A stretch of 64,000 bases of DNA from Mangrovibacterium diazotrophicum (GTDB lineage: Bacteria; Bacteroidota; Bacteroidia; Bacteroidales; Prolixibacteraceae): NCBI RefSeq assembly GCF_003610535.1, contig NZ_RAPN01000001.1, positions 1,041,320 through 1,105,319 on the forward strand, read 5' to 3'. The notes under the pieces are model-generated. The model saw only the letters and a program-made list of their open reading frames with translations, searched no databases and was not told the DNA's origin. The translations under genes were made by a program, and so were the position numbers. Positions 26,448-35,680 of this stretch are shown one piece after another (positions within the stretch are counted from its first letter, which is position 1; every line of letters starts with the position of its first letter).

Positions 26448-28715
26448 TCATTCTTTCTTTACAACCTTGAATTGATGAACTCCGCTTTCGCCCGATATTT
26501 TGAGTAAATAAATACCATTTACGTATTGGGAAATGTCGATTTGCTTTTCCGACCCGCTGACCATTGCTCGGAGCAATTTCTGCCCAGTCAGGGTAAATAC
26601 TTCCACCCAATCGAGTTGATCACCGGAAATAGTCAGAATTCCTGTAGTTGGATTTGGATAGATACTAAGCTCAGTATTTTCTGGTTCAAGGCTTTGAACT
26701 GAATAGTTTATTGTAAGTGTATCATAAGCATTGGTAATTGCAAACGTATAATCTCCAACTTCCAAATCACCGATAACACCATCATTCTTGACAAATTCGG
26801 ATCCATTTACCGAAAACTGAAATGGTTTCGTGATCCCCTGTGTATCGATTGTAACAGATTGGCTAAGTTGCGCCGATTTAGTTGAACGGACTTCCGCATC
26901 AATAACTGGTACCAACTTTGAAACACCATTACTGGTAGACAGCCAGAATATGCCGGTGTCTTCTTCCCTGTAGATTCCTTGAACAACATCACCCACCAGG
27001 CCATCATCGGTTGAATAAAGTTTGAAAGTGCTTCCATCGTATTTATACAACCCGACAATTGAAGCAAACCAAAGCAGGTTATTCTTATCCTTATAGCTGT
27101 CGAAAAACCATACAGTAGGAGCACCATCCAATAAATCCCATTTTCCATCTTTATAAATCAGCAAGCCCTCCATTGTGGAAGCTATCAGGTTATTGTCTGA
27201 GTCCTCGACAAAAGAATAAACAACCAGCTCACTAAAACCTCTAATATCGACGATATCATGCGTGAATTCTACCCCATCCCAATAACTGATGCCACCTCTT
27301 GTTCCAAACCAAATTTTATGATTAGAATCCTCGTAAACAGCATCGACGTAATTTGAAAGAAAACCATCTTCGGTGGTGTAATAAGTCCAACTGGTACCAT
27401 CGTATTTTAGCAAACCATTTAATGTTCCATACCAGAGATTATTTTCATGATCCTCAACAATAGACTGTCCCCATCCAGTAAACATTTCATCTTTTTTATA
27501 ATCGAAAATTGTCCATCCTGTGGAGTCATACTTGTAAATACCATTTACAGTTGTAAACCAATAATTTCCTCGACTGTCCTGCAGTCCTTTGGAAACCCAC
27601 TCAACATCATCGCCGTCCGGTGTCTTAAAGAAACTCTCCCATTCATCGCCGTCAAGAATACTTATTCCACCATGCGTACAAAACCAAATTTTCCCCTCAG
27701 TATCCTTAAAAACGTCAGATACATCACTATTTATAAGTCCCTCGGTTGTTGTTACCCCCCAAGCTTCTCCATCAAATATCGCATAACCTCTTTCGGAACC
27801 ACTGTAAACAATGTTGGACGAATCCACGAACAACGACAAATTCTGATTGTCTGCCAGACCGTCGTCCACTGTAAAATATCTCCATCCGGAATCACTATAC
27901 ATAGCTACCCCCTTGGTGTTCGCAAAGAAATAATTTCCATCATGGTCTTCGACTACTGACCGCATAACTCCAACAGAGCCGGATTTACTTGGACTCAATC
28001 TTACCCATTTGTCTCCATCAAAAACATATATTTTGGTCAAAGTAAGCGCCCAAACTTTGTTCTCGCTATCGACATAGACATCAACGATCATCTCTGTTGA
28101 ATTACTTTCCCACGAATTAGCGGAAAACGTTTCTCCATTGTACACCCAAACTCCTTTGTCCGCTGTTCCGATCCAGATATTCCCCAGCCTATCCTGCGCC
28201 ATACACCGAATATCGTTAGTTGGTAAACCGGTGATTGTTGTGTAAGATTTCCATTTCGAACCGTTAAATTTCGTTATTCCACCCCTAGTCGCAATCCACA
28301 CATTTCCCAGCGTATCAACCAATAGATCTTCAACTTTGTCATTAATCAGATGATCATTCGTAGAATAATGAGTAAAATTCCCATTTGAATAGACACTAAT
28401 TCCCGAATAATAACTACCGTAGCCTATCCAGATATTGTTATTATGATCCATTACGATATCACCAACTTCATTGACTCTTAGTCCGTCGCTTGTTGTAAAC
28501 GATTGCCAACCAGAACTGGATTTGATGCTTATCCCTCCTTCTGTTCCAATCCATAAACGATTTTGGTCATCTTCCATAAAGGTAAAAACCCACTGGCCAG
28601 CAAGCCCACTGTCCCCCGTAGTACCTGACTGATAATTAGTCCAGGAATCCTGTGCACCCGCCTTTTGACACATAACAAGACAACACAAAATACTGATAAG
28701 CACACTTCTAGTCAT
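26448..28715 (-). CDS. Secreted two-component-regulator-type beta-propeller protein with T9SS sorting domain
   Basis: A 755-residue protein with a signal peptide (1-21, AGAQ). Residues about 30-610 are tandem propeller repeats of the reg_prop type with cores such as NRLWIGTEGGISI, NNIWIGYGS, GNVWIATRGGI, GNIWIGTADKGVW and KIWFGTRGGISYWDG. In hybrid two-component sensors these form the periplasmic sensor. Here no kinase follows: the C-terminus is a T9SS type-A sorting domain (ELSIYPNPTTGILTISG ... QKLLRA ... ISQYVNGIYLLKISG ... HQFKVVKK), so the protein should be moved across the outer membrane and probably anchored or released at the surface. Its ligand is unknown. Confidence 0.9.
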   Translation of the reverse strand: MTRSVLISILCCLVMCQKAGAQDSWTNYQSGTTGDSGLAGQWVFTFMEDDQNRLWIGTEGGISIKSSSGWQSFTTSDGLRVNEVGDIVMDHNNNIWIGYGSYYSGISVYSNGNFTHYSTNDHLINDKVEDLLVDTLGNVWIATRGGITKFNGSKWKSYTTITGLPTNDIRCMAQDRLGNIWIGTADKGVWVYNGETFSANSWESNSTEMIVDVYVDSENKVWALTLTKIYVFDGDKWVRLSPSKSGSVGVMRSVVEDHDGNYFFANTKGVAMYSDSGWRYFTVDDGLADNQNLSLFVDSSNIVYSGSERGYAIFDGEAWGVTTTEGLINSDVSDVFKDTEGKIWFCTHGGISILDGDEWESFFKTPDGDDVEWVSKGLQDSRGNYWFTTVNGIYKYDSTGWTIFDYKKDEMFTGWGQSIVEDHENNLWYGTLNGLLKYDGTSWTYYTTEDGFLSNYVDAVYEDSNHKIWFGTRGGISYWDGVEFTHDIVDIRGFSELVVYSFVEDSDNNLIASTMEGLLIYKDGKWDLLDGAPTVWFFDSYKDKNNLLWFASIVGLYKYDGSTFKLYSTDDGLVGDVVQGIYREEDTGIFWLSTSNGVSKLVPVIDAEVRSTKSAQLSQSVTIDTQGITKPFQFSVNGSEFVKNDGVIGDLEVGDYTFAITNAYDTLTINYSVQSLEPENTELSIYPNPTTGILTISGDQLDWVEVFTLTGQKLLRAMVSGSEKQIDISQYVNGIYLLKISGESGVHQFKVVKKE

Positions 28716-28915
28716 GAGATAAGTTTTATTCTATTTTTAATTCATTCCGCCACTTCGCTCCCAAACCAGACAAATCAGCTCGGTTTGAAGCCATGCTAAT
28801 TTACAAAAAATAAAATACGAAATTATTCATTTACTATAATTTAAGCTTAATCTAAACAAAATATTTTATCATAAAAAAAAGATTTAAACCCATTCATTTT
28901 ACCGATAAGGGATAT

Positions 28916-28955
28916 AAATGAAAAAAGCCACCATCCTTTCGGACAGTGGCTTTTG
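28916..28955 (-). terminator. Terminator of the PFOR gene
   Basis: AAAAGCCAC (28923-28931) and GTGGCTTTT (28946-28954) form a stem, with six A/U after it in the minus direction. It lies about 25 bp beyond the stop codon at 28980. Confidence 0.8.
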
Positions 28956-28979
28956 CTATATAATAAACGGTCTTTTTTT

Positions 28980-31900
28980 TTATTCTGCAGATGCTTCTTC
29001 TTTAGCAGCTGAGAAATCCATAGCAGCCAAACGTTTGTAACCAGCCAAACGCCATTTTGCATTTTCTTCAGCAGCCGCGAACAATTCAGCAGCTTGTTCC
29101 GGGAATGATTTCATCAATGAAGTGTAACGAACCTCACCTTTCAGGAAGTCTTGGAACTTGCTCCAATCAGGTTCCTTAGAATCCAAAACAAATGGGTTTT
29201 TACCTTCAGCTTCCAACATTGGGTTGTAACGGTACATTGACCAGTAACCAGCGTCAACAGCTTTTTTCTCTTCATCTTGTGATTTACCCATGCTTGCACG
29301 CAAACCGTGGTTGATACAAGGAGAATAAGCGATGATCAATGATGGTCCTGGGTAAGCTTCAGCTTCACGCAATGCTTTCAGGTATTGAGCCTGGTTAGCG
29401 CCCATAGCAACCTGTGCTACATAAACGTAACCGTAAGACATTGCCATCATACCCAAGTCTTTTTTGCGGATTTTCTTACCTGAAGCGGCGAATTTAGCAA
29501 CAGCACCAACCGGAGTTGATTTAGACGCCTGACCACCAGTGTTTGAGTAAACTTCGGTATCCATTACCAATACGTTTACGTCTTCACCTGAAGCCAACAC
29601 GTGATCCAAACCACCGTAACCGATGTCGTATGCCCAACCGTCGCCACCGAATACCCAAACTGATTTTTTAGCCAGGTATTTTTTCAGGCTCAGGATTGTT
29701 TTTGCATATTCAGCATCGTTGCCTTCCAATACTGCGATAACAGCTTTTGAAACTTCAGCTGTTTTGTCGCCGTCTTGTTTTGCTTCGATCCATGCGTTGA
29801 AAGCAGCAGCAACTTCTTCGCTAACACCGGCAGCAATAGCTTCTTTCATTACAACTTCGATGCGGTCTCGTTGAGCGCTTACACCTTCAGCCATACCGAA
29901 ACCATATTCTGCGTTGTCTTCGAACAGTGAGTTAGCCCATGCCGGACCGTGACCACTTTGGTTGTGTTTACAGTAAGGAGTTGCAGGAGCTGAACCACCA
30001 TAGATTGAAGAACAACCTGTAGCGTTGGCAATCATCATGCGCTCACCGTACAATTGAGTGATCAATTTCACATATGGAGTTTCACCACAACCTGCACAAG
30101 CACCAGAGAACTCGAACAATGGTTGAGCGAACTGAGAGTTTTTAACTGATTTGTTTTTGTCAACAACAGTTTCTTTGTAAGTAACGTTTTTCGCCATGTA
30201 TTCCCAACGAGTAGCTTCGGCTTCTTGAGTACCAAGAGGTTTCATTTCCAAAGCTTTTGTTTTCGCAGGACAAACATCAGCACAGTTACCACAACCAGTA
30301 CAGTCGTTTACAGAAACCTGGATGCGGAAGCTTAATCCGTCGAATTGTTTCGTAGGAGTAGCTACGCGAGTTTCAGTACCGGCAGGTGCACCTTCAACTT
30401 CAGCTTTGTCCATCAGGAACGGACGGATAGCAGCGTGAGGACAAACGTAAGCACATTGGTTACATTGGATACAGTTGTCAGCTTGCCATTCAGGAACGTT
30501 AACAGCGATACCGCGTTTTTCGAAAGCAGAAGTACCTTGTTCGAAAGTACCGTCTTCGTAACCTACGAAAGTAGAAACAGGAAGGTCGTTACCTTTTTGA
30601 GCGTTGATTACATCAACAAATTTGCTGATATATTCAGGACGGTCAGTTGCAGCAACTTCTTCTGCCAATTTGATGCCTTTCCATTCAGTAGGAACAGCTA
30701 CTTCGATTACGTTAACACCACCTGCGTCAACAGCAGCGTAGTTCATGTTAACGATTTTCTCACCTTTTTTACCGTAAGATTTTACGATCGCTTTCTTCAT
30801 TTCTTCAACGGCTTTTTCGTAAGGAATTACGCCGGTAATTTTGAAGAATGCAGATTGCATGATGGTGTTGGTACGAGTTCCCAAACCTAAGTCTTCACCC
30901 AGTTTAGTACCGTTGATGATATAGAATTTGATTTCGTTTTCAGCCAGATAACGTTTCATGGTATCCGGTAAACGTTTTTTAGTTTCTTCTTCGTCCCAGA
31001 TTGAGTTCAACAGGAATGAACCGCCTTTTTTCAGACCTTTCAGTACGTCGTAAAGGTGAATGTAAGCAGGAACGTGGCAAGCAACGAAGTCAGGAGTTGT
31101 TACCAAATAGGTTGAACGGATTGGGCTGTCGCCGAAACGCAAGTGAGAACAAGTGAAACCACCTGATTTCTTAGAGTCGTACTCGAAGTAACCTTGACAA
31201 GATTTGTCAGTAGATCCACCGATGATTTTGATTGAGTTTTTGTTCGCACCTACAGTACCGTCAGAACCTAAACCGTAGAATTTAGCTTCGTAGATATTTT
31301 CAGGAGAAATTTTGATTTCAGCTTTCAACGGAAGTGATTTGAAAGTCACGTCGTCAACGATACCCAGGGTGAAACCGTTTTTAGGTTCAGCCATTTCCAG
31401 GTTTTCGTATACTGCCAAAATTTGAGACGGAGTAGTGTCTTTTGATCCTAAACCGTAACGACCACCAACGATTACCGGAGCATTTTCTTTTCCGTAGAAC
31501 AAGTCTTTTACATCCAGGTACAATGGTTCACCGTTTGCGCCAGGTTCTTTACTGCGATCCAAAACAGCGATACGTTTCACTGATTTAGGCAGTGCGTTCA
31601 TGAAATATTTAGCGCTGAACGGACGATACAGGTGAACTGACATCAAACCAACTTTTTTACCTTGGCTAGCCAGGTAGTCAATTGTTTCTTTGATGGTTTC
31701 AGTTACTGAACCCATAGCGATGATGATGTTTTCTGCATCTTCAGCACCGTAGTAAGTAAATGGGTGATATTCACGACCAGTCAATTTGCTGATTTCAGCC
31801 ATGTAACCTTCAACGATATCAGGAACTGCATCGTAGAATGGGTTTGAAGCTTCGCGAGCCTGGAAGAAAATATCCGGGTTTTGAGCTGTACCACGAGTTA

Positions 31901-32546
31901 CAGGAGTTTCAGGGTTCAACGCGCGATCGCGGAAAGCCTGGATCAAGTCCATGTCAACCAATGGACGAATATCTTCAATATCCAGGTAATCGATTTTTTG
32001 AATCTCGTGAGAAGTACGGAATCCGTCGAAGAACGACAAGAAAGGTACGCGAGATTTCAAAGTTGCCAGGTGAGAAACACCTGCCAAGTCCATTTCTTCC
32101 TGTACTGAACCGGCAGCCAACAAAGCGAAACCAGTTTGACGGGCAGCGTACACGTCAGAGTGGTCGCCGAAGATAGACAAAGCGTGAGATGCCAATGCAC
32201 GGGCACTTACGTGGAATACTGTAGGTAATAATTCACCTGCAATTTTATACATGTTAGGGATCATCAACAACAACCCCTGAGAAGCCGTGTAAGTAGATGT
32301 TAAAGCACCTGATTGCAAAGAACCGTGTACCGCACCGGCAGCACCAGCTTCTGATTGCATTTCAGCCAAACGTACAGGACGTCCGAACAGGTTTTTCATT
32401 CCTTTTGCAGCCCATTCATCCACATACTCAGCCATTGTTGAAGACGGAGTGATTGGATAAATACAGGCAACTTCACTGAACATGTAACTCATGTACGCTG
32501 CTGCGTAGTTACCGTCACATGTAACAAACTTCTTTTGTTTTGCCAT
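28980..32546 (-). CDS. nifJ: Pyruvate:ferredoxin (flavodoxin) oxidoreductase
   Basis: A 1188-residue single-chain PFOR, which oxidises pyruvate with coenzyme A to acetyl-CoA and CO2 while reducing ferredoxin. The fused domain order is standard. The N-terminal pyrimidine-binding domain contains YPITPSSTMAEYVDEW. The gamma domain is around 430-620 with FYGLGSDGTVGANKNSIKIIG. Two [4Fe-4S] clusters are carried by CIQCNQCAYVCPHA and CTGCGNCADVCPAK (about 690-760). The C-terminal thiamine diphosphate domain has FSGACAGCGETPYVKLI and GGDGWAYDIGYGGLDHVLASGEDVNVLVMDTEVYSNTGGQ. It indicates anaerobic pyruvate metabolism. The start lies 47 bp after the AAA ATPase gene, so read-through from it is possible. 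Confidence 0.97.
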   Translation of the reverse strand: MAKQKKFVTCDGNYAAAYMSYMFSEVACIYPITPSSTMAEYVDEWAAKGMKNLFGRPVRLAEMQSEAGAAGAVHGSLQSGALTSTYTASQGLLLMIPNMYKIAGELLPTVFHVSARALASHALSIFGDHSDVYAARQTGFALLAAGSVQEEMDLAGVSHLATLKSRVPFLSFFDGFRTSHEIQKIDYLDIEDIRPLVDMDLIQAFRDRALNPETPVTRGTAQNPDIFFQAREASNPFYDAVPDIVEGYMAEISKLTGREYHPFTYYGAEDAENIIIAMGSVTETIKETIDYLASQGKKVGLMSVHLYRPFSAKYFMNALPKSVKRIAVLDRSKEPGANGEPLYLDVKDLFYGKENAPVIVGGRYGLGSKDTTPSQILAVYENLEMAEPKNGFTLGIVDDVTFKSLPLKAEIKISPENIYEAKFYGLGSDGTVGANKNSIKIIGGSTDKSCQGYFEYDSKKSGGFTCSHLRFGDSPIRSTYLVTTPDFVACHVPAYIHLYDVLKGLKKGGSFLLNSIWDEEETKKRLPDTMKRYLAENEIKFYIINGTKLGEDLGLGTRTNTIMQSAFFKITGVIPYEKAVEEMKKAIVKSYGKKGEKIVNMNYAAVDAGGVNVIEVAVPTEWKGIKLAEEVAATDRPEYISKFVDVINAQKGNDLPVSTFVGYEDGTFEQGTSAFEKRGIAVNVPEWQADNCIQCNQCAYVCPHAAIRPFLMDKAEVEGAPAGTETRVATPTKQFDGLSFRIQVSVNDCTGCGNCADVCPAKTKALEMKPLGTQEAEATRWEYMAKNVTYKETVVDKNKSVKNSQFAQPLFEFSGACAGCGETPYVKLITQLYGERMMIANATGCSSIYGGSAPATPYCKHNQSGHGPAWANSLFEDNAEYGFGMAEGVSAQRDRIEVVMKEAIAAGVSEEVAAAFNAWIEAKQDGDKTAEVSKAVIAVLEGNDAEYAKTILSLKKYLAKKSVWVFGGDGWAYDIGYGGLDHVLASGEDVNVLVMDTEVYSNTGGQASKSTPVGAVAKFAASGKKIRKKDLGMMAMSYGYVYVAQVAMGANQAQYLKALREAEAYPGPSLIIAYSPCINHGLRASMGKSQDEEKKAVDAGYWSMYRYNPMLEAEGKNPFVLDSKEPDWSKFQDFLKGEVRYTSLMKSFPEQAAELFAAAEENAKWRLAGYKRLAAMDFSAAKEEASAE

Positions 32547-32593
32547 TTTTATTCAAGTTAAATTTTAGATATGTTATTTTCAATTCTCAATTT

Positions 32594-33772
32594 CTAATAC
32601 AAAAAACCGAACAGCCAGAGCGGAATCACATTCCCTCTACCCTCTTCGATCATATCGGCAGCAGCGTAACTCTGAGCATCTACCGGCTCGGTGTATTTGC
32701 CACCCACAATAAAGTCGTATTTATTTTCAACTTTGAAATCTGCCTTCTCCGAACTCTTCACCAGGTGATTGACATTTAACTGGTTATAGAAGAATGTTGT
32801 GCGAAGCGTCCGGTTGTTAATATTGTCCGGATCAACAGCATATAAAATATTGGTGTTATGCGCGTAAACCCAATCCGGCTTTTTCAGCTGATCTTCGTCA
32901 CCGTTTGAATACAACAGGTTGATCAAACGCGCATTTTTCAAGTATCGCAGGTAATTCATGATAGTCGCCCGCGATGTTTCCACATCAGCGCTCAACTTAC
33001 TCACATTGGGCGAAAAAGGAACCTGGCTGCAAATAATCTGCAGCAACTTGCGGAGCTTTGGCAAATATTTCAACTCAATCTGGTTCAGATACGTTACATC
33101 GATCTCCAGCGCCAGGTTAACGTGCTTCAACAGCGACTCGCGGTAAAACGATTTGCTGTTCAGGAAATACGGATAATAACCTGTTTCGAGATACTCGTTA
33201 AAATAAGCCAAAGGTTTTACCTCATTGGTAACCTCCGCTGCGATCTCCCGATGATTGGTCAGAATTTCGTCTAACGAATATGTTTTAAAGTTGAAATTTC
33301 CTTTGTAATTCAGGTACTCGCGGAACGACAAACCTACCAAATGGTAAACACGAACAATGCCTTTCAGCTCGTCGTGACCTTCGATAACCCGCAGCACAGG
33401 CGATGAAGAAAAAATAATCTGAAGTCCGGGGAAATTGTAGTAACAATCGCGGATTTCCGAATCCCAGTCCGGGTACTTGTGAATCTGATCCAGGATCAGA
33501 ACCTTTCCACCCTTTTTATAGAATTCGTCTGCGAAATTGTAGATCTTCCGCTTGGTGAAATAAAAGTTATTCAGGTTGACATACAAACAAGATTTGTCGT
33601 CGCTGAATTTTTCTTTGACAATGTCTAAAAGGAAAGTCGTTTTACCTACCCCACGGAAGCCCTTAATACAAATCAGGCGCTCCGTCCAATCGATCTGATC
33701 CATCAAGCCTCTGCGAAGAAACTCTTTTGGAGTGTCGGTCAATGATTGGTGTATCTGAAGTAGGTTTTCCAT
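32594..33772 (-). CDS. AAA_14 ATPase with DUF4143-type C-terminus
   Basis: A 392-residue protein of the prokaryotic ATPase family with an AAA_14 domain and DUF4143. Walker A CIKGFRGVGKTTFLLDI and Walker B VLILDQIHKY are followed by the IIFSSSP sensor segment. The C-terminal half carries the RATIMNYLRYLKNARLINLLY winged-helix-like region and the KVENKYDFIVGGKYTE segment of a nuclease-like fold. Many such proteins occur in mobile or accessory DNA, sometimes as toxin-antitoxin-like modules, but function is unknown. ATG 33772 is used because the earlier TTG would overlap the promoter box TACTTTTG (33795-33802). It lies 47 bp upstream of the PFOR gene; nothing suggests a shared pathway. Confidence 0.85.
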   Translation of the reverse strand: MENLLQIHQSLTDTPKEFLRRGLMDQIDWTERLICIKGFRGVGKTTFLLDIVKEKFSDDKSCLYVNLNNFYFTKRKIYNFADEFYKKGGKVLILDQIHKYPDWDSEIRDCYYNFPGLQIIFSSSPVLRVIEGHDELKGIVRVYHLVGLSFREYLNYKGNFNFKTYSLDEILTNHREIAAEVTNEVKPLAYFNEYLETGYYPYFLNSKSFYRESLLKHVNLALEIDVTYLNQIELKYLPKLRKLLQIICSQVPFSPNVSKLSADVETSRATIMNYLRYLKNARLINLLYSNGDEDQLKKPDWVYAHNTNILYAVDPDNINNRTLRTTFFYNQLNVNHLVKSSEKADFKVENKYDFIVGGKYTEPVDAQSYAAADMIEEGRGNVIPLWLFGFLY

Positions 33773-33912
33773 CTGGCTAACTTTTATATGCAAACAAAAG
33801 TAGACAGAAAATTCACACTTTTGCTACCCAGAGATAGCAAAATACTCACGTAAGTGTAATTTATAATTATTAAAAATAAGGAAAAACTGCAAATAAGACA
33901 AAGCAGTCCGAA

Positions 33913-34707
33913 TTAATCGACCTGTATTTCAGAAACATAATCAACCCTTGAGCCTTTTTTTCCGTTATCGCAAACGGGAATTGCGTGGCTTCCCATCACA
34001 ATAACAGCAGGCATCGGAATATCATTTTCGGTTAAGAAAATCGTAAGATTGGACAACTTTGTGGAAAAGATCTGTTGATCGGGGTGCCCTACCCGACTTA
34101 CAATTTGCATCGGCAAGTCGGACGAAACCTGACGAGCATCCAATTCTGAAGCCAGTGCTTCCATATTCTTCAACCCCATGTAAAGCATTACAGGAGCCTG
34201 GGCTTTTAAAACCGAAGCTACGGTATCGATATCTTCGAAACCACCGTCTCTTTTATGACCGGTATAAAATAGCGCCATACTATTCACTCCACGCAGCGTT
34301 ACCGGGATATGGAAAGTAGTAGCCGCCGCCAGCCCGGCAGTAATGCCCGGCACAACTTCAACATTTAACCCTTCATTCAAGCAAAATTCCAGCTCTTCAG
34401 CTCCGCGTCCGAATATAAAAGGGTCTCCCGCCTTCAAGCGCACCACCCGTTTACCTTCTATGGCAAACTGCTTCAGCTGTTGATGAATTTTGTCCTGTCG
34501 CTCCGTTTGGTGCTGTCCGTCCTGGTAATGCTTACCCGCGTAGACTTTCGTCGCTCCTTCCGATGCCAAGTGAAGAATTTCCTCACCGTGCAACGCATCG
34601 TATAAAATAACATCTGCCTGCTCAATTCGCTTCAACGCGCGCAGAGTAAGCAACTCCGGATCGCCGGGTCCTGCCCCAACAATCGATATCAAATGATCTT
34701 TCCACAT
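33913..34707 (-). CDS. cobA: Uroporphyrinogen-III C-methyltransferase
   Basis: A 264-residue SAM-dependent enzyme that methylates uroporphyrinogen III twice to precorrin-2, the branch to siroheme. Clear motifs are ISIVGAGPGDPELLTLRAL at the N-terminus, VVRLKAGDPFIFGRGAEEL and VPGITAGLAAATTFHIPVTLRG. Siroheme is the cofactor of the sulfite reductase encoded upstream in the same leftward operon, and hemD is there as well. It is the last gene of the run starting at 40333. No precorrin-2 dehydrogenase or ferrochelatase gene is adjacent. Confidence 0.96.
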   Translation of the reverse strand: MWKDHLISIVGAGPGDPELLTLRALKRIEQADVILYDALHGEEILHLASEGATKVYAGKHYQDGQHQTERQDKIHQQLKQFAIEGKRVVRLKAGDPFIFGRGAEELEFCLNEGLNVEVVPGITAGLAAATTFHIPVTLRGVNSMALFYTGHKRDGGFEDIDTVASVLKAQAPVMLYMGLKNMEALASELDARQVSSDLPMQIVSRVGHPDQQIFSTKLSNLTIFLTENDIPMPAVIVMGSHAIPVCDNGKKGSRVDYVSEIQVD

Positions 34708-34761
34708 AATAATATATAGAAGGAAAATAGAGCTCGCCGGATGAATTCCGGCAGCGCTGTT

Positions 34762-35586
34762 TTAGAATTCGGCCCCAAGATAACTCATGGGGCTGGGATA
34801 TTTAAATTTGTAATCCAAAAACCGAATCAGTTTTCGACTGTCAACAATTTTATAAGGTTCTTTCTCGTCGGAAAAATGAGGAGCAGGAATTCCGGAAACC
34901 GCCGATGCTTTCAGGTAAAATTCCTTGCGTGAAGGATGCTCCGGGCAACAAGCATTGAAGGTTTCACCCCACATGTTTTGTCGGATGATCTCCATGATGA
35001 TCGCAATGCAGTCGTCCTGATGAATGAGATTAACAGGTTTACTGCCGCCAACAGCCTCCGTTCTCCGACTCAAAAAGCGAGCGGGATTCCGATCAGCGCC
35101 AATCAATCCCCCAAAGCGAATAATGGTTGTTTGAAAATGAGGATTCAACCGGAATTGATTTTCAGCATCCAGCAGCGCTCTACCCGACGGCTTCTCCGGT
35201 AACAAAACATCCGTTTCCTTGGCAACTCCCCACGATTCGGGATAAACCGAAGTAGAGGAAATGAAAATGATTTTACGAATCGTCGTTTTTTCCAAATAGG
35301 CAATCAAATGGCGAATTTGAGCCGGAAAAATATCTTCAACATCGGCCGTACGACGCGGAGGAATCGATATAATTAATACATCCGTGTCGAAAAACTTCGG
35401 ATCATTCACCTGCAAACCAACCGAACTTGCCACCACCCGAAAGGGCCAGATCGCTGTTTGCTGCAACAGCTCCATCTTCTCTTCAGACGTTACAGAGCCT
35501 TTTACTTTGTAGCCTCTGCCAATCAACTTTCGGGCTAAGGGCAAGCCCAGCCAACCGACACCTAATATGGAAACTGTTCGCATCAT
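34762..35586 (-). CDS. SDR-type NAD(P)-binding protein in the siroheme/sulfite reductase operon
   Basis: A 274-residue protein with an N-terminal Rossmann fold (VSILGVGWLGLPLARKL, glycine-rich GxGxxG). Further on it looks like an atypical extended short-chain dehydrogenase of the YeeZ kind: IIFISSTSVYPESWG, IIRFGGLIGADRNPARFL, VNLIHQDDCIAIIMEII. The usual Tyr-X3-Lys active site of SDRs is not evident. Its place between hemD and cobA suggests a role in siroheme or tetrapyrrole chemistry, possibly as substitute for the missing precorrin-2 dehydrogenase, but this is inference only. It starts 94 bp after hemD and ends 54 bp before cobA. Confidence 0.75.
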   Translation of the reverse strand: MMRTVSILGVGWLGLPLARKLIGRGYKVKGSVTSEEKMELLQQTAIWPFRVVASSVGLQVNDPKFFDTDVLIISIPPRRTADVEDIFPAQIRHLIAYLEKTTIRKIIFISSTSVYPESWGVAKETDVLLPEKPSGRALLDAENQFRLNPHFQTTIIRFGGLIGADRNPARFLSRRTEAVGGSKPVNLIHQDDCIAIIMEIIRQNMWGETFNACCPEHPSRKEFYLKASAVSGIPAPHFSDEKEPYKIVDSRKLIRFLDYKFKYPSPMSYLGAEF

Positions 35587-35680
35587 TCAAGTTATAACAA
35601 AACAGATGTCGGCTGGTTGTGCCAATTATGAAAAACATCCGAACTATTTATGAATTTAGTCGACGCCCTCTGCCCACTCA

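Noticed and set aside
30345-30890. 181-codon plus-strand ORF opposite PFOR
   Set aside because: Shadow of a well-conserved coding frame; low-complexity Phe/Ser-rich product.
32594-33772. AAA/DUF4143 ATPase as part of a defence island
   Set aside because: The neighbours are metabolic genes (PFOR, siroheme operon); no restriction, toxin or nuclease gene accompanies it.
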